Of a DNA stretch of 64,000 nucleotides, positions 12,620-27,562 are shown piece by piece (positions within the stretch are counted from its first letter, which is position 1; each line of letters begins with the position of its first letter). Position numbers and translations under genes: made by a program. The notes beneath the pieces are model-generated. The model worked only from the letters and a program-made list of their open reading frames with translations. It did not search any database and was not told the DNA's origin. The DNA comes from Daucus carota subsp. sativus (Eukaryota > Streptophyta > Magnoliopsida > Apiales > Apiaceae): assembly GCF_001625215.2 (NCBI RefSeq), contig NC_030383.2, positions 48,604,380-48,668,379 on the forward strand, read 5' to 3'.

Positions 12620-12854
12620 CTCCCTCTGTCCCATTTTAACTGATGTTTGACTTTTTAACACGTATATTGAAGTGTAAAAAAATACTATATATACTCAATA
12701 AAAAATTTCAATTCTTATATCAAATAAAAGTTTAGATTCTAAACTTTTATTTGATATAAATTTTATAAAAAATAATTATGTTTAGAAGTGATTTTTTTAA
12801 CATTTTAAAATACGTGTAAAAAAATCAAAAGCAGTTAAAATGGGACGGAGGGAG
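12620..12854. mobile_element. Stowaway-type MITE, 235 bp
   Basis: Termini CTCCCTCTGTCCCATTTTAA and TTAAAATGGGACGGAGGGAG, flanked by TA on both sides. No coding capacity. Confidence 0.88.
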
Positions 12855-13213
12855 TACATAATTATGTTATGTAATGAGTATGGAGTAAAAGTGTAATCAA
12901 GTCACCCATCAAGCATTTATCATAAAATCATTGTTATGTGTCTTTGTGATGAGTAACGACAGAGCAAAGCAAGCCTTCCAAATTTGATTTCTTTTCGTTT
13001 CAAATTAAGAGGTCTATTATTCCTTATACATACCATTGGTGAGGTGTGTCATTGTTAAAACTATAAAAAGTTAAATTATTAAAAAAAAAATTTAACACAA
13101 AGTCATATTTTACATAGAAAATAACGAGTCAACATACAAAATTTTACATTATAAACAAATTAAAATAATTTAAACACGAGTTTCTTACAAACTAGAAAGC
13201 TGAATATAGGAGC

Positions 13214-13553
13214 CAGGAGGTGTTTGGAAGTTAGAGGTTTGGGATAAAATTAGAGGTTTGGGGTGTTTTAGAGGTTTGACCATTTCAATCCGCTAATGTT
13301 AGTGTTTGGCAGTTACCGGATCGAAATAGAGGTTTGAGCTCAAAAAACTAATTTTCAAAAAGCTAGTTTGAGGAGTTTTTTGGGTTAGCAGTTTGGGTAT
13401 GTGTCACAAAAAGCTGATCAAACAACTATTTACCAAACAGTTTTACAACAAACCGCTAATTCAATCCGCTAGTCAAAACATCTATTTAAATCAACTAGTC
13501 AAAACATCTAATTCAATCCGCTAACAGCTAATCGCTAATTCCCAAACAGGGCC
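13214..13553. mobile_element. Foldback MITE, about 340 bp, probably hAT-like
   Basis: The left end has AGGTGTTTGGAAGTTAG and the right end CTAATTCCCAAACAGGGCC, imperfectly inverted. The interior is built from repeated CCGCTAATT, AGAGGTTTG and AAACATCTA words. The target duplication is unclear, so the superfamily is inferred from the GTTTGG termini. Confidence 0.55.
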
Positions 13554-14002
13554 ATAATCATAGATATCGATCGTTCATATAGCCTAGCACGTAGGACGGA
13601 TTTGGTATTCAGATCTTGGGGCACGAAGCAATTTTTCGGAAAACACTCATAAATTTTTAAATTTTGGTGAGAGCATTTTAATAACTTTTTAATATTCAGA
13701 ATGATAGAAAAAATAGTAATTATTTTTAGGGAGGACGCTCGTGCCTTACTAGATCCATCCCTGCTAGCACGAGTATCTTATAAACAGATGAAATAAAAAC
13801 AACAAATATTTTATCATTTATGCAACCAAAAACATGTCTGCAAAGCCAGATTATGTCAAAATAGAATAGGACTAGAGTCTAGAGGCTAAAATTGTACTCT
13901 TGATTTGGAAGCAAAGAAGAAAAACAATCACAGATAAGTTCTAAATATTGTTACTGAGAAAATATTAGCAAGTACTGGTGCTATTAGTAGCAAATATCTA
14001 CT

Positions 14003-16704
<2,702 letters not shown>

Positions 16705-16753
16705 CGGATCACTTACAATGCAATTATGTTAATGACTATAGAGGTGTCCCTGG

Positions 16754-16761
16754 CTATATAG
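16754..16761 (-). promoter_or_regulatory. TATA box of the CYP724 gene
   Basis: CTATATAG on the minus strand, about 50 bp upstream of the start codon at 16704. It implies a very short leader of roughly 20-25 nt. Confidence 0.55.
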
Positions 16762-16919
16762 GTGCCTTGTGGTTCAATATATATGAACATCTTAGCCTTT
16801 GTATCTTATTTATTTCATCTTTCTACGGTAATTTATTCATTTATTTCATTCCAAATATACCAGCAAATTTAAGATTCCTCCTGGAAGTATTATACACTAT
16901 TTACTTTTCTTTTGTTTGA

Positions 16920-17540
16920 GTCGAAGCACGATGATGATATTTTGGTTGGAATTCAGGGCCCAAGAGGGTTGTCAATTAATGACTCCATTTATAAATTTGT
17001 AATTATAAATTAAATTTTATTATATTAAGCATATAGTTTTATCAAAATATATGCACAAAACTAATATTTTGACCCCACTTAAGTAAAATTAATATTTTAT
17101 TTAGAATTTATGAAAATTTCAAATTTGGGCCAGCTAGCTTGAATTTCTAGGTAGGCCCCTGGTTAAAAACCCAACTCATATCTGCATTTGGCTTCTTACA
17201 ATTTACTGTCAAAGAATATGAGTTAAAAGGGGAAATTGTATCCCTATTTTGTTTTTGTTTGGAATTTATACTTAAGTTCAGATGTCGATAAAATAATGCA
17301 CAAATAGAAGTTTAATATTCTGTATCTTTCAATTTATTGTCAAAGAAATGACGATGCATGAATTTTTTTGTTTTTTTTGACAAACATATGATTTTAATAA
17401 CACAAAAAAATAACGAGCTAAACATATATAACCGTTTTGTTTTCAGACCGCTTAACATATAGAATATTCAGATTTTTTATTTTAAAAAATATTATAATGA
17501 CATGCATGTCAAGTAATCCAACCTAAATCACTTCTCAAAC
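16920..17540. other. Intergenic AT-rich DNA, nothing recognised
   Basis: No gene, RNA or complete element is seen. A T-rich tract ending TTGACAAACA near 17365-17390 resembles the micro-insertions listed elsewhere, but its flanking repeats are poor. Confidence 0.5.
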
Positions 17541-17550
17541 TAGTAGCATC

Positions 17551-17981
17551 CAGTGTTGTAAAAAGCGCATTAAGCGGCCGCCTAGCGGAATCGGCCACAA
17601 AACGCTTCGATTTTGTACTAAGCGTGTGATTAAGCGTTTTTGAAAATTAAACGAACTATTAAGCAGTCATTAAGCAGATTAAGCGGTCAAAATGATGTTG
17701 ACTTGCTATTTTTTTAATTTTAAATATTAACTTTTTATATTATAACTTTATATTATATTAAAATATTAAAATATATATTTCATTACAAATATTATAAATT
17801 TAAATTCTTACCCAACATAATATTATTTTTAAATATATTAATATTATAACTAAATATTTAATTATATATAACTAATCTGCTTATTGACCCGCTTAAAATT
17901 CCGCTTAAACGTCTGTCTTACCGCTTAAGCTCCAGAAGGTCTTTCTACTGCTTAGGACCGATTTGCTCTTTTCACAAAGTG
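17551..17981. mobile_element. hAT-type MITE, 431 bp, with 8-bp target duplication
   Basis: GTAGCATC is present at 17543-17550 and 17982-17989, an exact 8-bp duplication as made by hAT transposases. Termini are CAGTGTTGTAAAAAGCG and CTCTTTTCACAAAGTG, imperfectly inverted. Subterminal GATTAAGC/GCTTAA words recur on both sides. Confidence 0.8.
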
Positions 17982-18149
17982 GTAGCATCACAATTGACCT
18001 TCACATAAGCGATATTTGTAACTCAACATTTAAAATTATCAGTTACAGATATTAGAACAACGAACACTGTCAAAATATGAACAAATTTTTTCAGTGACCT
18101 CTTAAAAATGTGGGGTCTAGAATTCATAAAAAGAAACAAGAGAATTATA

Positions 18150-18405
18150 CTCTCTCCATCTCAATATATAAGTCCTTTTTGACTTTTGACCAGTCAAATT
18201 TATTATACTTTGACTGAAATTTATAAATATTATATAATTGAAAAAGAAATTAAGAAAAATATCATCAAAAGGTAACTCAAGTCTATTTTAATATGTAACT
18301 TTTTATTTTATAAAACACAAATAAATATTTTTTAATAATTGGTTAAAAATTGGTCAATTTGATTCTTGGAAAAACAAAAAAAATTTATAAATTGAGATGG
18401 AGGGA
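18150..18405. mobile_element. Stowaway-like MITE, about 256 bp
   Basis: CTCTCTCCATCTCAATATAT at the left and AATTGAGATGGAGGGAA at the right form degenerate Stowaway termini next to TA dinucleotides. The interior has long inverted arms (GTCAAATTTATTATACTTTG against CAATTTGATT). Confidence 0.7.
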
Positions 18406-18610
18406 ATATTCGTTAGATTTCCGAAGTAAAAAACGATAATATCTAGGCCAACATCTACAGCATGGGAGGCCGACTCGAGAACGTTTTCTATGAATCAACG
18501 TAAGCGACGCGCGTTCATTGTCTGCAAAACTGAAGACTCGAGAGATTGTAACTTGTAAGAAACTTACGTTACTAGTATGATTTTGTGTTTGTTATCTAAA
18601 AATATATTTA

Positions 18611-19340
18611 CCGGGTGTTTTGGAGTATGACTTATGAGCTTAAAAGCCCGAAAAACCCACATCCACTTTTATCAGTCTCTTTGGCAAAAGCTCAGGAAGC
18701 GCTTAATACAGCGAAAAAGAAGCTCGGTTTCCTAACTTTTTCTTGAGATCAATTTTCGTTTCTTTTTGTAACTGATGTTCTCTTATCAACTTTATGCCAT
18801 ACACTCTCGATTAACACATGGAAAATGTTATATCCAGAGCACTTTTGTTATTTTCAGAATAAAAGAAGAATGAAAATAAAAAAAAATGCCCCCGGCATAC
18901 ACAATAAAAGGTTCTTGGAAAAAATTAATATATGGATAATTTGGTTTTTTGATGCTTGGTTGCTCTGGAAATAAAAAATGAGCTCTGGAAATAATATTTC
19001 CCGTAACACATATGCATGTCTGTCATATACATGAGAAATAGGAATTTGTAGGTACTCTTATTTCTGTAAATTATTGTACTTGTAAAATATAATGTATTAA
19101 TAATAAAAGATTTTTATAATTATAATTTATTTTTTAAAAGAAACAAATACTATTATTATATTACAAAATTAACAAACCAATACTAACTTATAAGTTAAGT
19201 TATCTAAACACTTAAAAATTTATAAGTCACGCTATCCAAACACTTTTGGCAGCTTATAAGTCGAGACCAATTTCTCAATTCTAATCCACTTCTTTATTTA
19301 AGTAATAAGTTTCTCCTTTTAAGCTCAGCCAAACGGCTCC
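18611..19340. mobile_element. Foldback element with GTTTTGG/CCAAAC termini, about 730 bp
   Basis: The left end GGGTGTTTTGGAGTATGACT and the right end AGCTCAGCCAAACGGCTCC are inverted. Subterminal TTATAAGT and GTTTGGATA-like words also occur in the elements at 40712-42190 and 42194-42619, so these are one family. Ends are approximate and no target duplication was found. Confidence 0.5.
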
Positions 19341-19629
19341 TTAATCTTTCTGGTACTACTTGCGCGAATTGGAAGAAAATCTTTATGATAGGAAAGAAAC
19401 AGCAAAGTACTCCTTGTGCAAATTGGAAGAAAATCTTTACGATAAGAAAGAAACAACAAATTACGGCTAATTATTTCAAGTGATTGAGAATATACTCATT
19501 TGTAAGTTTATAAATTATATTATTCAAAAAAAAGAGGAAAAACTGTATTTTGGTCTAAAATCTAGAGATTATTTGTGATTGGTCTTCAATAATTTGTGAT
19601 TAGTTAACAGTGTTATATACTAAGAGGGT

Positions 19630-20155
19630 TAATTATCAAGTTGGTCACTCAAGTGGGTTTAATGTATCAAATTGGTCACTGAACTCAAAACGGTATCAAG
19701 ATGGTCACTGAAGTGGCCATAAATATCAAACAAGTACCTTGAAATATAAGTTCAAACAGTAAAAATATTATTTATAAAGTTTTACACATTTTTTTGAATG
19801 GTACCAAAACCAAGTAAAAGGTTATGACTTCAAATATTTATGATAATATATTTAGATTTTATCAAATTTATTTATTATTTATTTTTAATTAAAACAAAGA
19901 AAATAATTATATAATAAAATATAAATAATAAATAAACTTGATAAAATATAAATATATTATCATAATTACTAGAAGTCATAACCTTTTACTTGGTTTCAGT
20001 AACATTCAAAAATAATGTGTAAAACTTTGTAAATAATATTTTTACTGTTTGAACTTATGTTTAAAGATACTTGTTTGATATTTATGGCCACTTCAGTGAC
20101 CATTTTGATACCGTTTTGAGTTCAGTGACCAACTTGATACATTAAGCCCACTAAG
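19630..20155. mobile_element. Long-armed palindromic MITE, about 525 bp
   Basis: The left arm (AATGTATCAAATTGGTCACT, CTCAAAACGGTATCAAGATG) returns as its reverse complement at the right (GATACCGTTTTGAGTTCAGT, CAACTTGATACATTAAGCCC), with arms over 150 bp. The left arm extends about 30 bp further than the right, so the right terminus is probably truncated. No coding sequence. Confidence 0.7.
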
Positions 20156-20475
20156 ATATTATAATAAAAGATTAGTTCGTCAAATTTTAAGTAAATATTA
20201 AAAAAATCATTTAACACTGTGTTTTGCACGGGTCCCCTGCTTAGTAAATATAAAATTTAAATCAAGTCAATAATTTTTGTAGAAAAAATGGAGCTCTAAA
20301 ATTCTCCAATAAAGAATTTCAATAAGCCAGTACAAATAATTTGGTTGGTTTACTATTCTCGTAATCTCGTTGGCTCTATTGAAAACCTTATCTATTGTGC
20401 TCCTTTAGCTGCCTTATTTTATAAAAATATTCTACTAACAAAATCCTCTGCTTAAAAATCATAGACCAGAGGCTG

Positions 20476-21840
20476 ATGATTACCATTCAACCAAACTCAA
20501 AGCCATGGCAGCACTTATCATCATCTACTCTAAATTGCCAACTCTTTCATGTTTCATCAGAAACCAAGAAACTTTCCTTTGGAACAGTAACTTGTAACAG
20601 CATCAAAGATCAAGATAACAAGAAAGCTAAGATCAAGCGGCTTGTTCTTAGCCAAGAGGGAAGAACCAAACTCGATATTCGACCCGATAAACAATTCTAT
20701 GATTACCCCAGATTTGTGACTCATGTTGATGACAAGTTTATTTCTACATTGACAAGTGTTTATAGAGAAAAGTTGAGGCCTGATACAGAGATTTTTGATC
20801 TCATGAGCTCATGGATTAGTCACTTGCCAGAAGATATACAGTATAAAAGAGTTGTGGGACATGGGCTTAATGCACAGGAGCTTGCCAGGAATCCAAGGCT
20901 TGATTATTTCTTTGTGAAAGACCTGAATCAAGATCAAGATTTTGAACTGGAGAGTTGCAGTTTTGATGCTGTTCTGTGTACTGTTAGTGTCCAATATCTT
21001 CAGCAGCCTGAGAAGGTCAGTTCATTGCTTTCTGAACATATATTTTGCATATAATCTTGATAAACAATTAACCTAGACTAGGTACCCAAAAAATTAACCC
21101 ATTTTTTTTTCCCAAATGATGTGTCGGCGTCTGATTGGCTGCATTGACTCCAATAATAATGAGACCTCCTTATATATATACATCAATCATCCAATCACAA
21201 TTTTCCACTTGTCTGGTAAAAAAATTTGGGAAAATTTTTAGTTACGTAGAATTACCCTTGTCAGATAATCCAATTATCTACATACGTCATATTCAATCAA
21301 TAATTTTGAGATTGATCCACACTCACAGGGTTTAATTAATTTATGTCTGTCCAAAGGTAAACTAAGTAAAATTTTGTCAGACCATGAGATAGTTCAAGTG
21401 GTAAGGATTTATCTCTTGTCGTCCACGTGTGCATTTCACATTCTAATTTTGTGAACTTTACTGTTTATACTGTCAGATTTGGTGGTTAAGTTTAATATGC
21501 ATAAGGTGATTGGCAGGTATTTGCAGAGGTATGCAGGATACTAAGGCCAGGAGGGGTGTTTATAGTGAGTTTTAGTAACAGATTGTTTTATGAAAAAGCA
21601 ATTAGTGCATGGAGAGAGGGGACTGCATATAGTAGAGTGCAACTGGTTACACAATACTTCCAATGTGTAGAAGGGTTCACTCAGCCGGAAACCATAAGGA
21701 AATTACCGGGCACCGGAGGCGGCATTCAGGAAGAGAAATCACCGTTGAGTTGGATAATGGGGTTGCTGGGATTGATGTCTGGATCAGACCCTTTCTATGC
21801 AGTTATTGCTTACAAAAATTTCAAACCTATCTATGACTAA
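20476..21840 (+). CDS. Plastid-targeted methyltransferase-like protein
   Basis: Two exons, 20476-21015 and 21517-21840, giving 287 aa in frame (junction PEK|VFAEV). The first 50-60 residues are rich in Ser, Thr, Asn and Lys with few acids, which suggests a chloroplast transit peptide. Later segments SFDAVLCTVSVQYLQQPEK and FAEVCRILRPGGVFIVSFSN correspond to the post-I and motif III regions of class I SAM-dependent methyltransferases (Methyltransf_11 type). The usual Gly-rich motif I (GxGxG) is absent; the aligned region reads TEIFDLMSSWISHLP. This variant is familiar from a plant and cyanobacterial family whose substrate is unknown. A hAT element begins 53 bp after the stop codon and probably forms part of the 3' UTR. 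Confidence 0.85.
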
Positions 21841-21983
21841 TACTTGTTCTCTTTTCTTCTTAAAAATGTCTTTGTAAATTTGTATCTTCAGAGCAGTGAC
21901 GGAACCAGGACTAAATCCTCGGGGGCTCAAATTCGAAAGCGCAGCTGAGTAGGTTGTCGCGGGTTCGCGGCCGAATGAATTCA

Positions 21984-22287
21984 TGTTGTGTTTAGTTGGG
22001 GAGAATGGAATGGAATTACTAGAAATACTTGAAACTAATAGAGATAGGAAGAAAGTTTTGAAATTTTTTTGAGAGAGTGCAAAATTGCTATGATGAAATT
22101 TGAGAAGAAATTGAGGATATGAGAGAATGAAGCATTCCATCTCAAATTGAAGGTATGATATTTAGCACATGATGTAAGGAATGGAATGGAGCTGGAAAGA
22201 ATGAAATTTCTTAACAATTGTCCAAAAGATATTTCATTTTTCATTTCATTCCTTCCGGAATCATTCATCCCAACCAAACACAACATT
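21984..22287. mobile_element. Foldback MITE nested in the hAT element
   Basis: TTGTGTTTAGTTGGGGAGAA at the left matches the reverse complement of CATCCCAACCAAACACAACA at the right. Both arms continue with GGAATGGAA/TTCATTCC words. Ends are approximate. Confidence 0.65.
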
Positions 22288-22357
22288 ATAGTAGTGAGAT
22301 GTTGAGTTAGGGGATAAGTGAGTGCGTATGACTTATGAGTGTATCTTTTTGAATGTA

Positions 22358-22620
22358 CTCTCTCCATACCAAATTAGATGATCCTTTTGAGAAAATTTTT
22401 TATTTCGAAATAGTTAAGTCTCTTTCTTTTCAATGCACATTTATCAACAATCTTCCATTCTTACCCTTTCTTATTTATCATTTCCAACATACCATCTAGC
22501 TAATGTTATAGAAAGTCAACACAATAAATATGGGCAGAGATAGAAAAAAGAACAATCTTTTGATACTCTTTAGTATGTGTGAAATGAGTAAAAATCTCAT
22601 CTAAATTGGGATGAATGGAG
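22358..22620. mobile_element. Stowaway-like MITE nested in the hAT element
   Basis: CTCTCTCCATACCAAATTAG and CTAAATTGGGATGAATGGAG are inverted termini flanked by TA on both sides. Confidence 0.75.
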
Positions 22621-22986
22621 TATTTGTTAATCTCTCTTTGGACTAAGAGCAAGTCCAAAGTAGAGAGAAAAAGAGAGTATGTAAAAGAATTTATTAGAAA
22701 ATATAGTATAGAGTAAGGATAGAGAGGTGCCTTATAGATAAGGTCGGAAGAGGTTCTCCTAATGATATAAGGTATCGACATTGTTGGATCAACATTTTTC
22801 ATCAAATATTCTAAATTATGACTTAGGACATGTTATAAGGTATCTCCTGGACACGTTTTAAGTGCCCTGAATTATATTGACATAGATAATTCAGCAGGGG
22901 CTGGAAAAAAAATATGCACTATTTTTTCGAAGTTAGGGGAACTCTAGCATCCCTTAGCCCCCTATGGTTCCGCAACTGCTTCAGAG

Positions 22987-24174
22987 CATCAATTTTCCTA
23001 CAAGGCCCAAGAGTGAAATAGAGAGCAGCCCCAGCGGCAGGGGATCCTCAATCTGAATGTTAATTGTATCCTTTTATAACAATTTTTTATTTTATTTTTT
23101 ATTAATATAATGCTAAGTTAGTACTAAATAAATTATTCATTCACATAATAATTTTATCGACAATGGAACTAGACTGCTTTTTTTGTAACATAGTCGTTAT
23201 AATTACTATGATATAAATATTGTCATTTTTGTTATAAAATAACAGCCGCATAAATATTCACCTTTTTTACTCATTTCACAATCCATCACTCTACAAATGA
23301 ATCCAAATAATTCTGCTCATTCAGATCCAAATTCTAGTGTTCCCAATTTCAAATTATTTTCAAGTCCTTGTTTATCATGTAATGAAAATATTTCAAACCT
23401 AAATTTCTCAATTCTTCTAAGTTCTAATCAAAAAGTAAATCGAAATTATTTCATATCAACACTCAAATCGAAATTTTAAATTTTGGTTATCATCTCTAAT
23501 CACCGTGTAAATAATCAAACTACTCGTGAATCTTTTTGCGACATTTTTCGGAGCAGTATTATTGTACTTTCTACTAAATTTTCCTGCTTTGATTCTTCAC
23601 TATTTTATTTTCTCTGGTGACTTTCTAATAATTGATTTCAAATTTTTATTTATCAATGAAAATATTAGCATATGTTTGGTTCCTGACAACTGTTAGGGAA
23701 GTTTTAACTGGCTCATGATTTATGATGGACCGTTTGATTAATATTTAATAATCATGATTATAATAAAAGTTTAATATGTCAATTACTTATTAACCGTTGA
23801 ATGAGATAAAATAATCTCGTCTGGCGGTTAAAAAGTGTAAGACAAATCCCGTCCAATGCTTAAAAACATTGAACATATAAAAAGATATATCATAACAGAA
23901 TATATTAATATTATTATTATTATTACCATCAGTTAGCTAAAGAGCCGGAGCACCATTTTTGAAGAGTACTAAACATATACGGGGAACGTTTGGTTTTTGT
24001 TTTCTATTTTCAAAAATCTTCATTTATATAAAAAACCAAATGCCTAATTTCGAATGACTAGGGAATTCATTATTTCATTTTTCACGGTGAAAATAAGGCT
24101 ATGCCGGAGTCAATTTAGAGAGGACTGATTTCATGAATGTAGCAATTTTACTGCGGTAAAAAAATATAAATGAA
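22987..24174. other. Intergenic DNA upstream of the CP31-type gene
   Basis: AT-rich with an (ATT)n run near 23906-23925. Short reading frames at 23297-23479 show no recognisable protein. Nothing else is supported. Confidence 0.5.
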
Positions 24175-24182
24175 TATATAAA
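24175..24182 (+). promoter_or_regulatory. TATA box of the CP31-type gene
   Basis: TATATAAA, 77 bp before the start codon at 24259, followed by a pyrimidine-rich leader (CCTCTCCTCTTATCC). Confidence 0.6.
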
Positions 24183-24258
24183 TGGGCAATTCCCTGACCT
24201 CTCCTCTTATCCTATCCATCTCTTTCTCTCCGAAACCAAAACCCCTTTCACAAAAAAA

Positions 24259-27200
24259 ATGACTTCTGCGACTACAGCTACTTCATCTCTCATCAAGTCC
24301 CTTGCTTTATCAATACCCACTTCTTGTTCTTCCTTATCTTCCCCATTCAAATCTTCACTTCTCTCCTTACCCTCCAAGCCCATCGCATTCACTCACTTAT
24401 CTTCTTCATGGGTCTCTCTTAAACCCAAGATTTCTGGGTCTGTTCTGGTGCCATTTGTTGCACAGACCTCAGATTGGGCCCAAGAAAGTGGGCCTATTGA
24501 TGGGGTTGAGTCTGGAATTGATGTAATTACTGAAGATGTGGGAGTGATAGAAGAAGAAGAAGTGGTGGTTGAAGATGTTGAAGGTGAAGTGGAGGAGGAT
24601 TCTTATGAGGAGCCACCTGAGGAAGCTAAGGTCTTTGTGGGTAATTTGCCTTATGATTGTGATAGTGAGCAGCTGGCTGCTCTTTTTGGACAGGCTGGTG
24701 TTGTTGATATTGCTGAGGTAACAACTTTCTTGCTTTCTTGGGTGTGTTCTTTTTAATTCGATGTTCAGGGTATAATATATATGAAAGTTTTGAAATTTAA
24801 GTAGCTGGTGTGGCTCATTCATGATTTTTTTTTTGTTAAATTGGTTTACGATGTTGTAGTTTTCATGTTGTTGTGATGGATGTGAGGTAATTTAAGCTAT
24901 TTAATGTTAGAAAAATGGATTATATTAAATTGATGGGTGTGAAATGGGCTTGTATATGATAGTGTTGCTAATAAGTGTTAGGGTTGAACTTGTATTGGGA
25001 CATGAATCCATTAATAGAGCAGGAGAATATAATACAATCAGTAATCCTAAATAATGAATTTTTAGTATTACAAGACTGCAAGTTATAATTTTTGGTTGCT
25101 TAATTGTGTAGAGCTGTGTTGCGTCCACATTACTACATTACTACATTACTATGGTTGTCTTAGAGAAAAAAAAGAGAAAAAGGCAGTGGTTTTGAATATG
25201 ATTGTTATTTGTCAGTAAGATATGGCACAATAGTCCATATAAAATTATGGTTTTTTTTATTATTATTTTAAAGTTTGAATTACATTTTTGTATTGATGTT
25301 ACTGCACACTAACTAAAGTGATTGAAATGTGTTTGTGTGTGCTAGGTAATCTACAATAGGCAAACTGACCAAAGTCGAGGATTCGGGTTTGTGACAATGC
25401 ATACCGTAGAAGAAGCTGAGAAGGCTGTGGAGATGTTCAGTCAATATGTAAGTGTTTTTCATGATAGTTTTCTTTTTTAACCTATTTTTAATCCTTAACG
25501 ATTTTTCATCATTATTGAAAAAGGTTTTTGGATGGAAGCTGTGACAGTTTGATAAATTTGCACTCGCTAAAATTTAACTTGCAATATGTTTTATTACTGG
25601 ACTTGTTACCTCTGTTTCAAATCCAAATATCCAATACTTAATTAGCGTCTTTTAAATCTCGCAAGGAAGACTCCAACCAGTCACACTAATATGTTATTGT
25701 TGTGTAGCAGTTATTCATAAGTAGGGTAATTTAAGAATAATTAAAAATGAAAAATTGTTTCTATTAACTGGCACAAGATATATTTGGGCTTTTGAAGAAC
25801 CTATATTTGGTTTCTAACTTGCACCAAAGTAATTAGTGGGAACTAATATGATTTAAGTATTAGTGAATAGTGATTCATTTACACCAAAATAGTGAAGAAG
25901 TAACACCCCAATGTCTGTGTTATGTGCCACGGAAGATGCCTAAAGTTATACAGTTTTCATGTGCGCAAGTTTTCACATTTATTTTTTAATATTAGCTACC
26001 TGCTCATCTTATTAGTTTTCCCTACATGACTTTTCTGATTATAATATTATGTTACATAAATGAAATTGATACGTGCAACAGCTTACAAGTAATTTTGTTC
26101 TATCTGCTTACTTGCAAACTCACTCCCTTACCATTGAAGCGGAAGTATATATTAATTTGTTTTGTGTGTAAATGATTATTATGAGAAACTGGGAAACATT
26201 TAGCTTTTGGGTATTTTAAATAGTAAGTGCAAACCTGTGTCATAGGTCCTATATGCAAGTAATTATTCTTGCATTAGGAAGCTGATACTTGTATTGTTAT
26301 TCTTGCAATATATACTATACACCATCCTCTTTCAAAAATAGAAAGCTTGTATTTAAATAATAAATACATACAGTATTATGTCTGTGTTTATCATTTTGAG
26401 GTGCAAATACATACAGTTACAATATATATTCATCCAAATGATTTATCCTCCAACTTTTTTCTTTAACAATGATTAAAGATTTACATTATTTTGTCAAAAT
26501 AATTTATGCACTCCAAAAATAAATTAATAGAAGTACAATGTGTACTGCTGGCAGATGAGGAAGTGGGTGAATATGCTAGTTCATTGAATTTGCTATAAAG
26601 AATGGATATTATATAGTTAATTCTGAGGTGAAATTTGAGAACTCTTGTGAGCAACTTAATCTCCCTCCGTCCCCCTCATTTTTTCCTATTCTGCTTGTCT
26701 CTCAAAACTATTGCCCATAATTATGTTAATATATTTGAAAAACAATACAACTTTTTGGTAATTATTGGCTTATATAATGTAAGTGAATGAAAATGGGATG
26801 GAGGGAGTATTTGATGTGCTTCCAGAATCTTGCTTCAACACTTCCAATTTGAAAATGTTCCTGTGTCTTAACATAACTGTGTCTTTCATATGTTACTAGT
26901 ACCAGCTCCAACATGTATTTCAAATTCTTCTTTATATATTTTAATTATAAGATGAAGACTATTGGGTTTTGATTACTGATAGCCAACAATCTGTTGCAGG
27001 ATTTAAATGGAAGGTTTTTGACTGTAAACAAGGCTGCTCCTAGAGGTTCTCCTCCTGAAAGACCTGCCAGAATGTTTGAATCTTCTAACAGAATATATGT
27101 TGGCAACCTGCCATGGGATGTGGATAGTGGCCGTCTGGAGCAGCTTTTTAGCGAACATGGTAAGGTTGTTGATGCCCGAGTTGTTTCTGATCGAGAAACT

Positions 27201-27562
27201 GGTCGTTCACGTGGATTTGGATTTGTAACAATGGCTAGCGAGACGGAACTGAATGATGCCATTGCAGCTCTTGATGGAAAGGTAAATACTCCATACATTG
27301 CTAAAGAGAATTTTCTGAAAAGAGTTTAAAAAAGTTATATGTATCTCTTACACAGACACAAGCTGATAGGGAACAGGTAACGAACTTGTAAATTGTAAAT
27401 ATTTACTATTTAGACATTGATATCAAGTCTTTAGCTGTAAACCAGATAATACACTTAAATAATAATATATCTAATCATTGTCACATGTCATTTGCAATGT
27501 AGAGTATCGATGGAAGAGCAATCCGGGTGAATGTTGCAGAAGAACGCCCACGGCGATTCTAG
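24259..27562 (+). CDS. CP31-type chloroplast ribonucleoprotein, two RRMs
   Basis: Four exons, 24259-24717, 25346-25447, 27000-27281 and 27503-27562, encode 300 aa. The first 60-70 residues are Ser/Thr-rich and nearly free of acids ([20 protein letters not shown]), a typical chloroplast transit peptide. An acidic domain at about 91-122 ([17 protein letters not shown]) precedes RRM1 (about 124-200; RNP2 [11 protein letters not shown]1 RGFGFVTM) and RRM2 (about 218-296; RNP2 [11 protein letters not shown]1 RGFGFVTM). The protein ends [10 protein letters not shown]. This order defines the cpRNP family. CP31A and CP31B of Arabidopsis bind chloroplast mRNAs, stabilise them and support C-to-U editing; the same role is inferred here. 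Introns fall at conserved places inside both RRMs. Intron 2 is 1.55 kb and holds a Stowaway MITE. CP28/CP29 relatives are alternatives, but the acidic domain favours CP31. Confidence 0.93.
26661..26807. mobile_element. Short Stowaway-type MITE in intron 2 of the CP31-type gene
   Basis: CTCCCTCCGTCCCC at the left and GGGATGGAGGGAG at the right are inverted. TA follows the right end; the left flank has drifted to AAT. Confidence 0.75.

Larger units (their letters stand above)
21894..22978. mobile_element. Non-autonomous hAT element, 1085 bp, with nested MITEs
   Basis: The exact 8-bp duplication CTTCAGAG lies at 21886-21893 and 22979-22986. Terminal inverted repeats are CAGTGACGGAACCA and TGGTTCCGCAACTG. 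Inside are a foldback unit (about 21984-22287) and a Stowaway-like MITE (22358-22620). No transposase is seen. Its left end lies just downstream of the methyltransferase-like gene. Confidence 0.85.

Noticed and set aside
13560-13780. Possible foldback with GGGGCACGA and CTCGTGCC ends
   Set aside because: The inverted match is short and interrupted, and no target duplication was found.
20215-20246. Possible second Helitron 3' end (TGTTTTGCACGGG, then CTTAGT)
   Set aside because: The terminal tetranucleotide is CTTAG rather than CTAG and the hairpin stem is only about 3 bp.
24469-24822. 117-codon minus-strand frame opposite CP31 exon 1
   Set aside because: Antisense of the transit-peptide and acidic-domain codons; no family features.
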